NCBI RefSeq assembly: GCF_042477335.2
Contig: NC_091255.1
Location: forward strand, 30,110,501-30,174,500
Length of the DNA: 64,000 nt
Reading direction: 5' to 3'
DNA from: Ovis canadensis
Taxonomy: Eukaryota > Chordata > Mammalia > Artiodactyla > Bovidae
In this document: one piece after another, positions 21,401-36,300 of the stretch
Layout of the letters: every line of letters starts with the position of its first letter
How positions within the stretch are numbered: the first letter of the stretch is position 1
Translations under genes and position numbers: made by a program
Notes under the pieces: model-generated
The model's database searches: none
What the model saw: only the letters and a program-made list of their open reading frames with translations
What the model was told of the DNA's origin: nothing

Positions 21401-24362
21401 CCCGAGATGGAAGACGCGACAGGCATAGGTACCGCCAGATTCTCTCTCTTTTGCCTTAGAGTTATTTATATAATATTTTTAAAGCATTAAAAAAATAAAG
21501 TAAAATATATAACTCTGTAACTTGGTCTTTTGGTGACTTTTTGGTGGTTTTTAAAGTGATTTATAAAAATTCTTAATTCTAGAGACTGACATTTATTTGG
21601 AATCCTTAGGCAAATATTGTGTTGGTATCAGGAGGGAAATGTTAAGGCTTAAGAATGAGTTCATCAGAAATAAATTTCTATTTCATCCCATATGAGGAAA
21701 TGTTGCTTTGCCCACATTGTGTTTCCTATATTTTCTGATTTTCTGGATCTGAGGGACTACTCCAATGCAAAGTATACCTACTGCTATTCTGGTGTTTTAG
21801 AATTAATCTAATGCAGTGTATATGTCCTCACTGTTAATGATCCAAGCTATTTTAAATTTTGGTTTTTTTTTTTTTTTTTGTATTGGGGTATATCTGATTA
21901 ACAGTGTTGTGATGATTTCCGATGAACAGTGAAGAGACTCTGTATCCATTCTCCCCCAAAACTCCCCTCCCATCATCCAGGCTGCCACATAACATTGACT
22001 AGAGTTCTCTGTGCTATTCAGTAGGTCCCTGTTGGTTATCCATTTTAAATATAGCAGTGTGTACATGTAATTTTTGAGAAACTGATATACTACTCTTTGA
22101 ACAGATGTAAATGTAGTCTTATCTTTGAACCTCACTTTAGGCCATCCACTTATTTTAAAAAATATTAGGAAATACTTAAGACAGGAAGATAGAAAGAATA
22201 ATATAATGGATCTCTGTGTGCCTATCTCCCACTTTAAGAAATAATCATTATCAATTCATTTGAAGCCCCTGATGGCATCCCGTTCTCCGTATGTTTTTAC
22301 TACATGTATTTGTGTTCCTGAACGATTCATAATGGTTACTTTTTAACTTGCTTTTTTGTCTAACATTATTTTAAAAAAATAGTTTTATTTATCTTTGGCT
22401 CTGCTCGGTCTTCCTTGCTGCATGGGCTTTCTCTAGTTGTGGCAAGTTGGGGCTACTCTTCGCTGCAGTGCTGGGGCTTCTCTTGTTGTGGAGCACGGGC
22501 TCTCAGGCACGTGAACTTCAGTAGTTGTGGCTCCCGAGCTCTAGAACAGAGACTCAGTAGTTGTGGCCCTGGGCTTAGTCGATGTTACTATTGTAGTTGT
22601 TTGGGGGCACCACAAACTACACCCTTGTAAGATGGCAGAGTTAATCAGTGTTGTGTGTGTTCTGACTCCTCCATGGACAGGTCATTCCCCCTTTTCTTTC
22701 CCTCTCCTCAGGCCTTCCGATGCCTTGGGACACAACAATATTGAAATAAGACCAATTAATAACTCTGCAGTGACCTCTAAGTGTTCAAGTGAAAGTGTCT
22801 GTCACTTTAAATCAAAAGCTGGAAATAATTTTAAGCTTGGAGAGGAATTCATACTAAAAATCGAGATAGGTCAAAAGCTAGGCTAAACAACTGAGTTCTG
22901 AACACAAAGGAAAGGTTCTTGAAAGGAGTTTAATACTGCTGCTCCTGTGAACACACAGATGATAAGAGAGTGAACAGCCTCACTGCTCATACAGAGAAAG
23001 ATTTAGTGGTCTGAACAGATCAAACCAGCCACAGCATTCCCTTAAGCCAGAGCCTAATGCAGAGCAAAGCACTAACTCCCTCCAGTTCTGTGAAGCTGAG
23101 AGGGGAAGCTGCAGAAGCTAGTCGAGGTTGGTTTGTGAGGTTTAAGGAAAGAAGACATCCCCATAAGAGCAAGGAGACACCATAAGTGCTGATATACTAG
23201 TAGAAGCTGTAGCAAGTTATCTAGCAGATCCAGCTAAGGTAATTAATGAAGGTGGGGACATTAACTAGCAGGTTTTCAATATAGATAATACAGCTTTCTA
23301 TTGAAAGGTGTCATCTAGGATTTTCATAGTTAGAAGTTGATGTCTGAAAGCTTCAAAGGACAGATTGACTCTCTTGTTAGGGACTAATGCAGCTGATGAC
23401 TTTAAGTTTAAGCCAGTGCTCACTGACCATTTCAAAAATCCTAGGGCCCTTAAGGATTATGCTAATCTGCTCTGCCAGTGCTCCATAAATTGAACAACAA
23501 AGCCTGGATGATAGCGCATGTGTTTACAACAGAATATTTTAAGCCCACTGATGAAACCTACCCTTCCGAAAAAAAGATTCCTTTCAAAATATGACTGCAC
23601 ACTGACAGTGCACGTTGTTCACCCAGGAGCTCTCATGGAGATGTACAGTGAGATTGATGTTATTTTTGTGCCTGGGTTAATGTCCATTCTGTAGCCCATG
23701 GATCAAGCAGTAATTTCAACTTTCAAGTCTTATCACTGAAGAAATAATAAATAATGGAAGCCGCTATCTATGGCTTCCACAGATAGTGCTTCTTCTGATA
23801 GGTCTGGAGAGAGTCAGTTGAAACCCTTCTAGAAAGGATTCACCATTCTAGATGCCATTAAGAGCATTAAGATCACAGGAAGAGGTCAAAATAATGTTAC
23901 CAGGTATTTGGAAGAGGTTGATTCCAACCCTCATAACTTTGAGGATAACTTTGAGGGGGTTCAAGACTTCTGTGGAGGAAGTAACTGTGCATGTGGTGGA
24001 AATAGCAAGAGAATTAGAAGTTAGAGTTAGAAGTGGAGTCTGAAGCTGTGACTGAACTGCCACAGATGACAAGTTATTTCTTATATATATTTACAGATAG
24101 ATAGATATAGATATAGATACATGTATACATATGGATATATCTGAGCTTCCCAGGTGGTAAAGAACCCGCCTGCCAGTGCAGGAGACATAAGAGATGTGAG
24201 TTCAATGCCTGGGTCAGGAAGATACCCTGGAGGAGGGCATGGCAACCCGCTCCAGTGTTCTTGCCTGGAGAATCCCATGGACAGAGGACAGACAGGCTAT
24301 AGTCCTTGGGATTGCAAAGAGTTGGACCTGAATGAAGCGACTTAGCAAGCACACATGCATGG

Positions 24363-24396
<34 letters not shown>

Positions 24397-27300
24397 CTAA
24401 GTTTCTTATAGATAAATGGTTTCTTGAGATAGAATCTACTTCTACTCCTGGTGAAGATGCTATGAAGATCATTGAAATGACAACAAAGGATTTAGAATAT
24501 TACATAAACTTAGTTGATAGAGTAGCAGCAGGATTTGAGAGGATTGACTCCAATCTTGAAAGAAGTTCTGCTGTGGGTAAAATGCTGTCAAATAGCATCG
24601 CATTCTGTAGAGAAATCGTTCGTGAAAAGAACAGTCAATTCAACAACTTCAGTGTTGTCTTATTTTTTTAAATTGCCATAGCCACCCCAGCCTTTACCAG
24701 CTACCACCCTAGTCAGTCAGTAGCTATCAGTGTCAAGGCAAGACCCTCCATCAGCAAAAAGATTACTCATTGAAGACTCAGGTAATGGTTAGCATTTTAA
24801 AGCCATAAAGTATTTTAAATTCCGGTATGTACATTGTTTTTTTTTTAGAATAATACTGTTGTATACTTAACAGATTACAGTACAGTGTAAACAACTTTTA
24901 TGTGCACTGAGAAACAAAAAAATTAATGTGATTCACTTTATTGAAATGCTTGCTTTATTGTGGTGGTCTGGAACTAAACCCACAGTATCTCTGAAAAAGA
25001 TACAAGTATACTTGTACTTTTATGACTCCTTTAAAGGGGAAACTATTCGAAAACATTCCATCAGAAATTCTACAACAAATTGAGAATGAGTTTGTGGAGT
25101 TACTTCACTCTCTGTCCCTTTTAACAAGAAACCTAGGGCCATGAGGATCCAGTGTGCCTCTTAAAGTGTTTGTTGCCCAGGCTGAAAGCACGTCATAATG
25201 AATAAACTCAGTGATGACCAGAATTTTTCTTCCAGGAGTTTTTTTTTTTACTTTCTGTGTTTTGAGAACTATGTGGTCTGTGAATCACCACATACTTATG
25301 AAATGAATTAAATTTAACAGAGTCTCAGTATTGTGGAGAGGATGTTTTCCCTCATTTCCCTGGACTCATACCTCCCTGAGAGTGGTGAATGTAGAGATTG
25401 CCTCCTCATTCATTCAGCAAGTATTTTAATGAGCATCTGCCACGTGCCAAGCACTGTTCTAGGTGGTAGGCTTATATCTATAAACAAGATAGAGGCAGTT
25501 TTCTTCCTGATGGAGCATACATCATTGGTCCATTGTTCTTTTTCATATATCTGGTAGGGGAGGATCTGTATTAGTAGTGTATAAAGTATTTCCCCTGGGC
25601 ACTTTCTAAGAGATAACCATGGAACCTTGGGTTGACTCTGACATGTAATAAAGAATGAGATATTTTAAGGTGAATGAATTAAAATTTTAAAGAAAAATTT
25701 GGACCTAAGCATCCTAAATTGAAAATCCTCCTTATTAGCTGCTTTTTGGCTATTTCACTGTCTGTTACTGTTGCTGTAAATGTGTATGTAGAAAAGAGAA
25801 AGAGCCAGGGTAAATTTTGCCATTTAAAATAGAAGTGTTAGTGTTAGTTGCTCAGTCGTGTCTGACTCTCTGTGACCTCATGGACTGTAGCCCACCAGGC
25901 TCCTCTGTCTCTGGAATTCTCCAGACAAGAATACTGGAGTGGGTTGCCATTCCCTTCTCCAGGGGATCTTCCCAACCCAGAGATTGAGCCGGGGTCTCCC
26001 GCATTGCAGGCGGATTCTTTTCCGTCCAAGCTATCAGGGAAGCAAACTGATGAAGCAACTGCCACAGGGCGAGACGAAGTCTTAGTAAGAGTGGAGAACA
26101 TAGTCATTGTCTGGTATTTATCTGTGCTCGGTGTAACTAAGATCAGTATTGAGCTACAGCTGCTTATATGATAATATATACCACTTGGGGACTTAATGAA
26201 GATTAATGGTTTTTCAGAAGAGACAGAAACTTTCAAGACATTTGGTTTTAGAATTTGAATCTGTCAAACATAAGTTTCACTTGTAAAAATTAGGTTTGAC
26301 TTTCCAGACTTTAGAAGACAGTTCAATACATGTTTGCAAAGCAAAACAAAAGAAATTATATAATCTAAGAGGAAATGTCAAAGATTGGTATTAAAACTTC
26401 CCGGCCAGACGTGGCTATCTTTATTAGACTTGAAGCCAATACCTGATTATTTAATATTATTTATCCAGTGTGTGGATTATTTAAATCTCAATTTTATTTC
26501 TTTTTGGAAAGAGTTATGGAAGGAAGACAGAACTTAAGGTGAAAATTTTAAAGATAATTTCTCACAGATCTAACATAATCTCTCTAATACATTTTTGGCT
26601 CCTCTTACATGCTGTACTATGTAGTTCTGCAGGTTTATTTCACATAATTTGTTCCTTCAGATCCAGCATTTAATTAGGCACTGTCATAGCTTAAGTTATT
26701 TTCGTTTGGGAAACAGGAAGCAAGCATTTAGAATTTCTTTGCATTATTAAGATTGGGACAGTCGTACATTCAATTTTATTTTATACTGAATTTAATATTC
26801 AGGATGTGTGATCTTTATAGGAAAACTTCAATAAAGATTATATTTTTTTATGAATCAAAAAGAATGTCTCAGGGGTCTGACCTTTTTAAAAATAATTACC
26901 TTATCATTTTAAGTATATTTTAAAGGATTAGGTTTAAGTAATAGATTCTCTTTATTTGAACTTCTTTTTAGCTCTGACACAACACCCCTTTTAAATGGAT
27001 CAAGCCAAGACAGAATGTTTGAAACTATGGCGATTGAGATTGAACAGCTTTTGGCAAGAGTGAGTACCTTCTGTTAAAGGATTATTTTCCTAGTAACTGT
27101 ACTTGTTAGGTATGGTACTAGATTATATTAATGCAGACGTATTTATTGAAATTACCCTTTCATTCAAAATGTGTGCCTCCCCAGGCCACTTGAGTTTTGA
27201 TAACAGCCATTCCAAGGTCCTATTTTATTAGCCCTTTTGGATTATTTTGGGGAAATACCGAATCCTTACATGCTGTCTCTTGGTTTTTTTTTTTTTGCTG

Positions 27301-30300
27301 TTAGCCAGAAGGGCATATAGGCATTTAATTTGCTTTTATCTCTTTATCATGCTTTATGAAATGTTTGTATGGGTTTTCTTTCTTTTCTTTTTTTCTGTTT
27401 TAGCTTACAGGAGTAAATGATAAAATGGCAGAATATACCAGCAGCGCAGGTGTCCCCTCCTTGAATGCAGCACTGATGCATACATTACAGCGACATAGAG
27501 ACATACTGCAGGTAATACATTGGGCTTGAGATTTTTATGTCATTATAGGAGGTTTTTGAGTTTTCTTTACTCCATGAAGAGAACTATTCTATACTAGTGA
27601 TAAGATTATATAGCTAATATAATCAAGAAAACTAAACAAAAAGTTAGAAACAAATTCAGTAAGTTAATGACTTGCAAAATTAATATATAAAGCAAGCAGT
27701 TTTCCTACACACACGCACACAATAACCTGTTAGAAAGTACAGTGGAAAAAACTAAAAGGTTTTATGTATAATTTAATAAGAATGTATAGGAAGGACTTAC
27801 GTATATAAAGTTCTGCTGAGGAGCATGAAAGATTTGTCTCTCAATCAGCCTGTCCATTGATTGTTCCCTGATAGTTGGTCAGGAAGATCCACTGGAGAAA
27901 GGATAGGCTACACAATCCAGTATTCATGGGCTTCCCTTGTGGCTCAGCTGGTAAAGAATCTGCCTGCAATGCAGGAGACCTGTGTTTGATCTCTGGGTTT
28001 GGAAGAGCCCTTGGAAAAGGGAAAGGCTACCCACTTCAGTATTCTGGCTTAGATAATTCCTTGGACTATATAGTCCATGGGGTCGCAAAGAGTCGGACAC
28101 AACTCAGAGACTTTAACTTTCATTGAATGTTATCCCAATGGAAATAACAGGGTTTTTCTTGTTTGCTTCATTTTTTTTAAAAAATGGTAAAATGCCACCA
28201 AAGTTTATTTGAAATTATAGTCATACAAAAATAACCCAGAAGAAAACATGTGAAGATGAAGGTAAGTAGTAAAGGATGCCTAGTTCTACCACATATTAAA
28301 ACCTGTTAAGAATCTAGAATAATGAAGACCATTTGATTCTGGAAAAAAAATTAGATCAATAGGATACAACAGAGTTCATATATAGACCCAAATATGCATG
28401 AAAATTTAGTTTCTGAGAAAGGTGCTATTTTGAATCAATGGGGAAGAAAGAGATTATAAAATAAATAAGAGTTGTTAAAACTGGGTAATTTCTGGCAGGG
28501 TCAGGGAGGGGGGAAGCACTCAATTTCTATATCATTCCTCCTATCCAGAGTAAATTCCAAATGGGTCAAAGATTTATATGTAGAAAAAGAAACTATAAAA
28601 TTTCTTGGTGGTTGAAATTATACATTTTGGGGTAGTAAAGGACTTTCCTGCTGCTGCTGCTGCTAAGTCACTTCAGTTGTGTCTGACTCTGTGCAACCCT
28701 ATAGACGGCAGCCCACCAGGCTCCCCCATCCCTGGGATTCTCCAGGCAAGAACGCTGGAGTGGGTTGCCATTTTCTTCTCCAATGCATGAAAGTGAAAAC
28801 TGAAAGTGAAGTCACTCAGTCATGTCTGACTCTTAGTGACCCCATGGACTGCATTCCACCAGGCTCCTCCATCCATGGGATTTTCCAGGCAAGAGTACTG
28901 AAGTGGGGTGCCATTGCCTTCTCTGAAGGACTTTCCTAAGCAAGACCTATTACCAGAAACTTTAACAACTGATACAGAGGTACATTGATAGAAATAAGAA
29001 AAAGGGAACCCAATAGAAAAGTGAGGAAAGGATTCAAACTTATTTATAGGAAATGAGTGGCCAAATTCATAAAAAGCTGGTCAGCCACATTCTCAAATGA
29101 AAAAATGCAAATCAGAATGAGATAAGATTTTTCACCTGTCAGATTAGCAAATACTGAACCATTTGTAACCCATTTATGGCAAGAGTGCAGAAAAATAGGC
29201 ACTCTTCCATTTTCTGGGAATGTAAGTTGTAGCCTTTCTAGAAAGCATTTTAGCACTATCCAAATTTTTGTGTAAGATTGTTTGACCCAGTTATTCTACC
29301 AGGCATTTACCCTTTAAATATACCTAGAGAGTACAGTAAAATATATACACAGCTTGTTTATTGAAGCTCTTTTTAACAGCCAGAAAAAGGAAAAAAAGGA
29401 AACGAAATTGTTTATTGTAGGGAATTTATTAAATTATGGTAGTGGTGGCACTAGTGGTAAAGAATCCACCTGCCAACACTGGAGACACAGGAGACCCTAG
29501 TTTGATCCCTGGGTTGGGAAGATCCCCTGGAGGAGGGTATGGCAACCCACTCCAGTATTCCTTCCTGGAGAATCCCATGAACAGAGGAGCCTGGCGGGCT
29601 ACAGTCCATAGGGTAGCAAAGAGTCAGACACAACTGAAGCAACTTAGCACTTAGCATGCAGTCATAATTTTAAAAATTATATATTAAACTTTAAAAAATA
29701 TAGGTTCAGTTTGCTAATAGGGAAAGGTTACTTGATATTTTATGAACTTAAAAGATTACAGCAGACTATGGTAGGAATTTTTTTTAGCATAAATGAATGA
29801 GATAATAAACTTGTATATGCAAAAACATATTTCCTAAAAAAAACTGAAAGAAAATAATGACAGTATTAAGAACTGTGGAACAGAATGGTTTTTATTTATA
29901 TTTCATTTGGTGCTCTTTTAGTTCATGGTGCCCCACGTGCATGTATTATTTTTGCTTCTAAAGGATGAATAGGGGCTCTCTGGGAGGTGAGATTATGTTT
30001 TTTTTGGTTTAATCTTTTTAATATATTTATCTGAATTTTTAAAAGCAATGAATATTCCTTAATAACTTAAAAATATGGTAGAAAAAAGAAAAGGAAATAT
30101 TCTAAAATTATTTTATTCTTTATGATTCTCTTCATTTGATTGGTTTAGAAATTCACTTTCTGCAGGAGTTCCAAAAAAGATGAAATTTGAAAATAAGCCC
30201 GATTGGGTACACTAAGGAGTAGAAAGAGCTTCCGAAGTTTTGTCCTAGGCTATTTGAAGTTATTTTATCTGAGGATTATTTTTTCTTCACAGTTCTGCCC

Positions 30301-33300
30301 TGTAGGACAGGGTATGAGAGGATACACAGGATGGTGCTCTAATGGCACTGTTACCCTTGTGCCGGGCTTCCCAGGTGGCACTCTAGTAGCAGAGAACCTT
30401 CCCGCCAGTGAAGGAGATGTGAGAGACCTGGGTTTGATTCGTGGGCCGGGAAGATCCTCTGGAGGAAGGCATGACAACCCACTCCGGTATTCTTGCCTGG
30501 AGAATCCCATGGGCAGAGGAGCCTGGCAGGCTGCAGTCCAGTGGGTTGCAAAGAGTTGGACAAGATTGAAGTCAACACGCACGTACATACATACAAGGGA
30601 AGTGACTACACACCTCACTACCACCACCCCCCCGGTGCCAAACTGTTTTCATTTGAAAAACATTGGTCACTCTTTGGGAAACTGATTATAATGGTATTTT
30701 TTACCTCTTGACAATTAGATTTCTTAAATAGCAGTTTTCTTGACAGAGATTTGTAGTATAACAATACATAACTGGCTCAATAAGGTAAAAGTTTATGTTG
30801 AGACTGGATATTAATTTATTGCAGGATTATACACATGAATTCCATAAAACCAAAGCAAACTTTGTGGCAATACGGGAAAGGGAGAATCTCATGGGATCAG
30901 TACGAAAGGATATTGAGTAAGTTACCTTTTATATTATTTTGTAAGGTGTTTACTCAGAATTAGATTGAAAGTGTATCCGTGATTAACAACAAATTGAGTA
31001 GCAGAACCATGATTTAGATTTCAAGGTTTCTATTTCGCATTTCACAGTTCTTTAAACATTGTTGCTCCAAAATGGTCCTAATCTACTTTGCTGGTCTTAT
31101 CTCCAGCTTACCCTAGTTTTACCATTGACTCTTGCCAACCGTGATGTTCCTGTCTTAATTCAAAGTCCAGTTTAGATGATGTCTTTGTGAGTTTTTCTCT
31201 GATTGTCTCCTACCCACCTTGAGCATTACATGAATAACATTACCAATAACCAAAGCTCTCTGCGTTTCCCCTCCTTATGACCCTTTCTGTCCCTCTACCC
31301 TCTCTCTCCCTTACCATAACAATTACATACTTAAGTAGCTATTAGAGTAGCCTTTATCGCCCCAGAATCCAAAATCTGTTTTTTCCAGGTTTTATACAGA
31401 CTCATAGCTTTACATCAAATTATTTAAGGACTCCCAGCATTTTTCTGCTGCTCTTAATCCATAATTTTTTGACTGTGTTCTTTTCCGCTCTCCCTTTACC
31501 TCACCTTTAATAATATAGCATTTTATACACAGTTTCGAAATTTTTTTTATAGCTGTTCTTGACTGACAAGGTCAAATCCATTGGGCATCACTTTTAGGCC
31601 ATCTGTTGAGACCTTTCCTTGTCTCACTTGTGATAGACTTATAGTATTTAGGTTTCATAAGTGTGATACATATGATTCATGAACTGTGATGTGTACTACC
31701 ATATTATGAACTGTAAATTTCATGTGTACTCTGACAAACATTATCTTGGAGTTCCTTTATTTTGTTGTAACAGTAAGACAGTTTTACAGCACAAACCACT
31801 TAATAGTCATTCTATTCAAAATTTTTGTCCAAAACTCTAAACCTAGGATTGTCCAGTCATCAGTTATGTTTTTACCTCCAGAAATTATCTTGGAAAATTA
31901 ATTTTTATTGTTTGTCTCTGTTTTATCTGCTTTTCTTATATTTAGTCATATGTACTTTGTATAACATATAAATAAAATGAAGCATTTTTGCTGTATTTGG
32001 AATTTTGTAATATTATTAGTTCTCAGGCACATGTAGGTCTTGTGTCTAGTTTCTTTGTAGTCTGTATACATATATATTTTAAAGAATGCATTGAGAACCA
32101 GTGTAACAGACAGCCATTAATGTATAGTCGTCTAGCTACCACACAATTTGTGGGAATTGCTAGACTACATTCCAGTGTAATAACTTGTTTTCTTAAAGTT
32201 TATCATGAAAGAAACATGTTCATCCATTTGCTAAACTATTTCTTGATTACTAACTGTTAGACAATATGTCAGTTGCAGTAGCAGGTAGAAATGAAAAGAT
32301 TAACTTGGCCCTTTAGATGCCAGAGGGGAGTAAGCACATATTCAAATTAGTATAATATATGGCAAAATATAGTTAATGAGATAAAATATAGTAGTAATAC
32401 ACTCTGTGGATCACTATTAAAGAAAGTAATACACTGTGTGGATCATGACAAACTGTGAAAAATTCTTAAAGAGATGGGACTACCAGACCACGTAACCTGC
32501 CTCTTGAGAATTCTGTATGCAGGTCAAGAAGCAACAGTTAGAACTGGACATGGAACAACAGACTGGTTCCAAATAGGAAAAGGAGTGCGTCAAGGCTGTG
32601 TATTGTCACCCTGCTTATTTAACTTATATGCAGAGTACATCATGAGAAACGCTGGGCTGGAGGAAGCACAAGCTGGAATCAAGATTGCTGGGAGAAATAT
32701 CAATAACCTCAGATATGCAGATGATACCACCCTTATGGCAGAAAGCAAAAAGGAACTAAAGAGCCTCTTGATGAAAGTGAAAGAGGAGAGTGAAAAAGTT
32801 GGCTTAAAACTCAACATTCAGAAAACTAAGATTATGGCATCTGGTCCCATCACTTCATAGCAAATAGATGGGGAAACAGTGACAGACTTTATTTTTGGGG
32901 ACTCCAAAATCACTGCAGATGGTGACTGCAGCCATGAAATTAAAAGATGCTTCTCCTTGGAAGAAAACCTAGACAGCATATTAAAAAGCAGAGACATTAC
33001 TTTGCCAACAAAGATCCGTCCAGTCTAAGCTATGGTTTTTCCAGTAGTCATGTATGGATGTGAGAGTTGGACTATAAAGAAAGCTGAGCACCGAAGAATT
33101 GATGCTTTTGAACTGTGGTGTTGGAGAAGACTTGAGAGTCCCTTGTATAGCAAGGAGATCCAACCAGTCCATCCTAAAGGAAATCAGTCATGAATATTGT
33201 GGAAGGACTGATGTTGAAGCTGAAACTCCAATACTTTGGCCACCTGATATGAAGAACTGACTCATTGGAAAAGACCCTGATGTTGGGAAAGATTGAAGGC

Positions 33301-36300
33301 AGGAGGAGAAGGGGATGACAGAGGAGGAGATGGTTGGATGGCATCACCGACTCAATGAACAGGAGTTTGAGTAAACTGTGAGAGTTGATGATGGACAGGG
33401 AGGCCTGGTGTGCTGCAGTCCATGGGGTTGCCACGAGTCAGATGTGAATTGAATGACTGAATTGAGTGACTGATAGTAGTAATAGCTGATATTTAAGATT
33501 TTTTCTGCAATTACTGCTTTTTCATATATTATCTCTTTTTTTGGCTTCATATAATCTTTTGATATGGATATAAATTATTAGTCCCATTTTATAAAACTAG
33601 GTATTAGGAGTCTTGTTTGAGGTTAACTGGTACATGGACTTCCCAGGTGGCTCAGTGGTAAAGAATCTGCCTGCCAATCAGTAGACATGGTTTCAGTCCC
33701 ATTCCTGTGTTGGGAAGATCCCCTGGAGAAGGAAATGGCAACCCACTCTAGTATTCTTGCCTGGGAAATCTCATGGACTGAGGAGCCTGGGTAGGCTCTT
33801 TGGGGTCACAAAAGAGTCGGACACAGCTGACCAACTAAACAACATTAGTCTTCCAAGTCCAGTGTGGTATTGGTTATATTGTGCAGCTTTCCCTGGTGTT
33901 TTCTCTCCTGCTGCGCTTTGCGCATTGGAACCTACTCTCAGGTAGTGTGGTTCACTTTAATGGCATGACCGCCTTTTGTCTCACTGCAGTATGTGTGCAG
34001 TTACTTGAATTTTTTTGTTGTGGTTCTTGATACTTTGTAAGTAAAGAACTGAAACATGAAAATGTTGGTAGTAATGATACAAAGCATTTTCTTGTAAATT
34101 GTAATGAACTGAAACCAGGATAGAAATCCTGAAGTACTCCACAGTTGGCAGATCCGTAGCTTCCTTTTAGGGAAACGTTCCATTTCAGTGGCTTCCCTAC
34201 CTCATGTGCTGTGTTGTAATCAATCAGGAGTATTATTCCCACTTGGGGAAAATAAAGATGAGGAAATAAACAAGACAGAAAAGAAAGGCTCTAAAAGCCC
34301 CTCTTTTCTCATCTTTTACCTTATCCTCCCAAACCTCACTCTGCAAGATGGACGATACAAAGTTTCCTGAAGACGCTGTGTTCTTCCACACCCCGTGACA
34401 CCTCACATGCAGTCCCTCCTTCCTGAAATAATCCTCCACTTTCTACAGCTGTAAATTGTCACTTGTTCTGTAGGGTATCCTTTATGGATTTTCCCTGCTT
34501 AAGAAGGTTTTTGTATTTCTCACGAGCTCTCTAATCTACCTTCTGCCCTATAGTAATGACTACTCTCTTCTTTTGTATATAAATACTATAGTAATAGTTC
34601 CTATTACACTGAATTAAAATTAAATAACTTGTGTACCTGTCTAAACTGTGAACAACTCATGGCTAAGTAGCATGTTTTACTGTTAGAATGTGTGGTACCT
34701 GACAGATGTTGAATAAATATTTGCTGAGTTAATGAGTAAACAAATGAATGAATGTATATTCTCTTTTCATGTACTGTAGTGAGTTGGACTTTTTGGGAAC
34801 TGATACAAAATACACATTTTTAGAAATTATCAAATGTATATATAAAATTTAAAAAAGGAAAAGTAAGATTTTTGTCTAAGAATGTTGGATTATTTCAGTG
34901 AAAAATAAATTCTTAAGCTAGAAAGCCGTGCATAGATGCCATTTTTAAAAGGAGATAAAAAGGATTATACAGTTTAGTTGTACATGGAGAAGCTTAATTT
35001 GTCCACTTTGGATATTACTGGAGTAATCATTTAATCCTTTTTTATAGTGTCTGCCAACAAACATTTTAAAATTTTCTTTCTTCTAGGTCATATAAAAGTG
35101 GGTCTGGAGTAAACAACAGAAGAACTGAACTGTTTTTGAAAGAACATGACCACCTTCGAAAGTAGGTATTATTGAATAAATGCATACTATGTGGTACATA
35201 CATATTAATTTACTTACATATATAGCAAACATTTTGTGCTGTTTATTATACCTAATGCTTTACCAGTGCTAATTCATTTAATTCTTCTAATGAAAGAATT
35301 ACAACTTTTCTGACCATAATTAGGAAAGATAGGATGCTATCAAATATATACACAAAAGTCTGCATTCACATTACTTATTTGTTAATGTAATTTGTAATGT
35401 ATTAGTAACTGTGAAGTGAAGTTGCTCAGTCGTGTCTGACTCTTTGCGACCCCATAGACTCTAGCCTACCATCGATTCTAGCCTACAAGCTTTTCCATCC
35501 ATGGGATTTTCCAGGTAAGAGTACCAGAATGGGTTGCCATTTCCTTCTCCAGGGGATCTTCCCAATCCAGGGATCGAACCAGGGTCTCCCGCATTGCAGG
35601 CAGACGCTTTACCCTCTGAGCCACCAGGGAAGCTGTAATATGTCTTATTACCTTAATGTTTGTTTTCTTTAGAATGTCTGTTGCCCTAATACTTTGTCTT
35701 TTACTGTAGGTTAATAATATATAGATACTGACTTATATTTGAATGGCCTGATACTACTTATATATGTCAAGAAGCTTTATAAAGGGTAATTAGCCATACA
35801 TCAAATTCAAAGAAAATATCTTTTCTAAACTCAAAATACCTAAAAACTTGGATGAACTGTATGTGTGTGTATATATATGTATACACACACATACATACAC
35901 ATATATATATAAATGTATATATATATTTTTAAAAATAAGCCACCATACTCTATTCCTGCTTCATCTAGTTTTCTTCTCAAATATACTGGTTTCTTTAATT
36001 ATTTTCTTTGTATTTTGTTATAGAACTTAAGGATCAGAAAATTACTTAAACTCTGAATTTGGCCTCTAAACACTTGAATAGCTAATAACCATGATAGTTA
36101 AATGATATGAATTATGCTTTTGTTGCTGAATGTCGTAAATTAGTCATGTCCATACGAGCTTAATGTACTGTTCAATTTACTTTTCTTTGAAGATCACCGC
36201 TTTAAATATGAGCTGTCGAAATCAGAACATGGAAAGATCAAGACCATTTTAGTAGAACTCTGGCTACTTCTAGTGTCAGAAAGTTTTTAGTGTTTTTTTC

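Larger units (their letters stand above)
22600..25015 (+). mobile_element. Tigger1 (pogo/TcMar) DNA transposon fossil in GOSR1 intron 2
   Basis: It begins near cttgtaagatggcagagtta and ends with attgtggtggtctggaacta, then cccacagtatctctgaa, the element's 3' terminus. Between them are decayed transposase codons. Recognisable in-frame islands are [20 protein letters not shown] (23960-24020) and a later stretch with [15 protein letters not shown] and [11 protein letters not shown] (24470-24670). Many frameshifts and stops are present. It is interrupted by microsatellite and a Bov-tA at 24084-24396. Confidence 0.85.
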
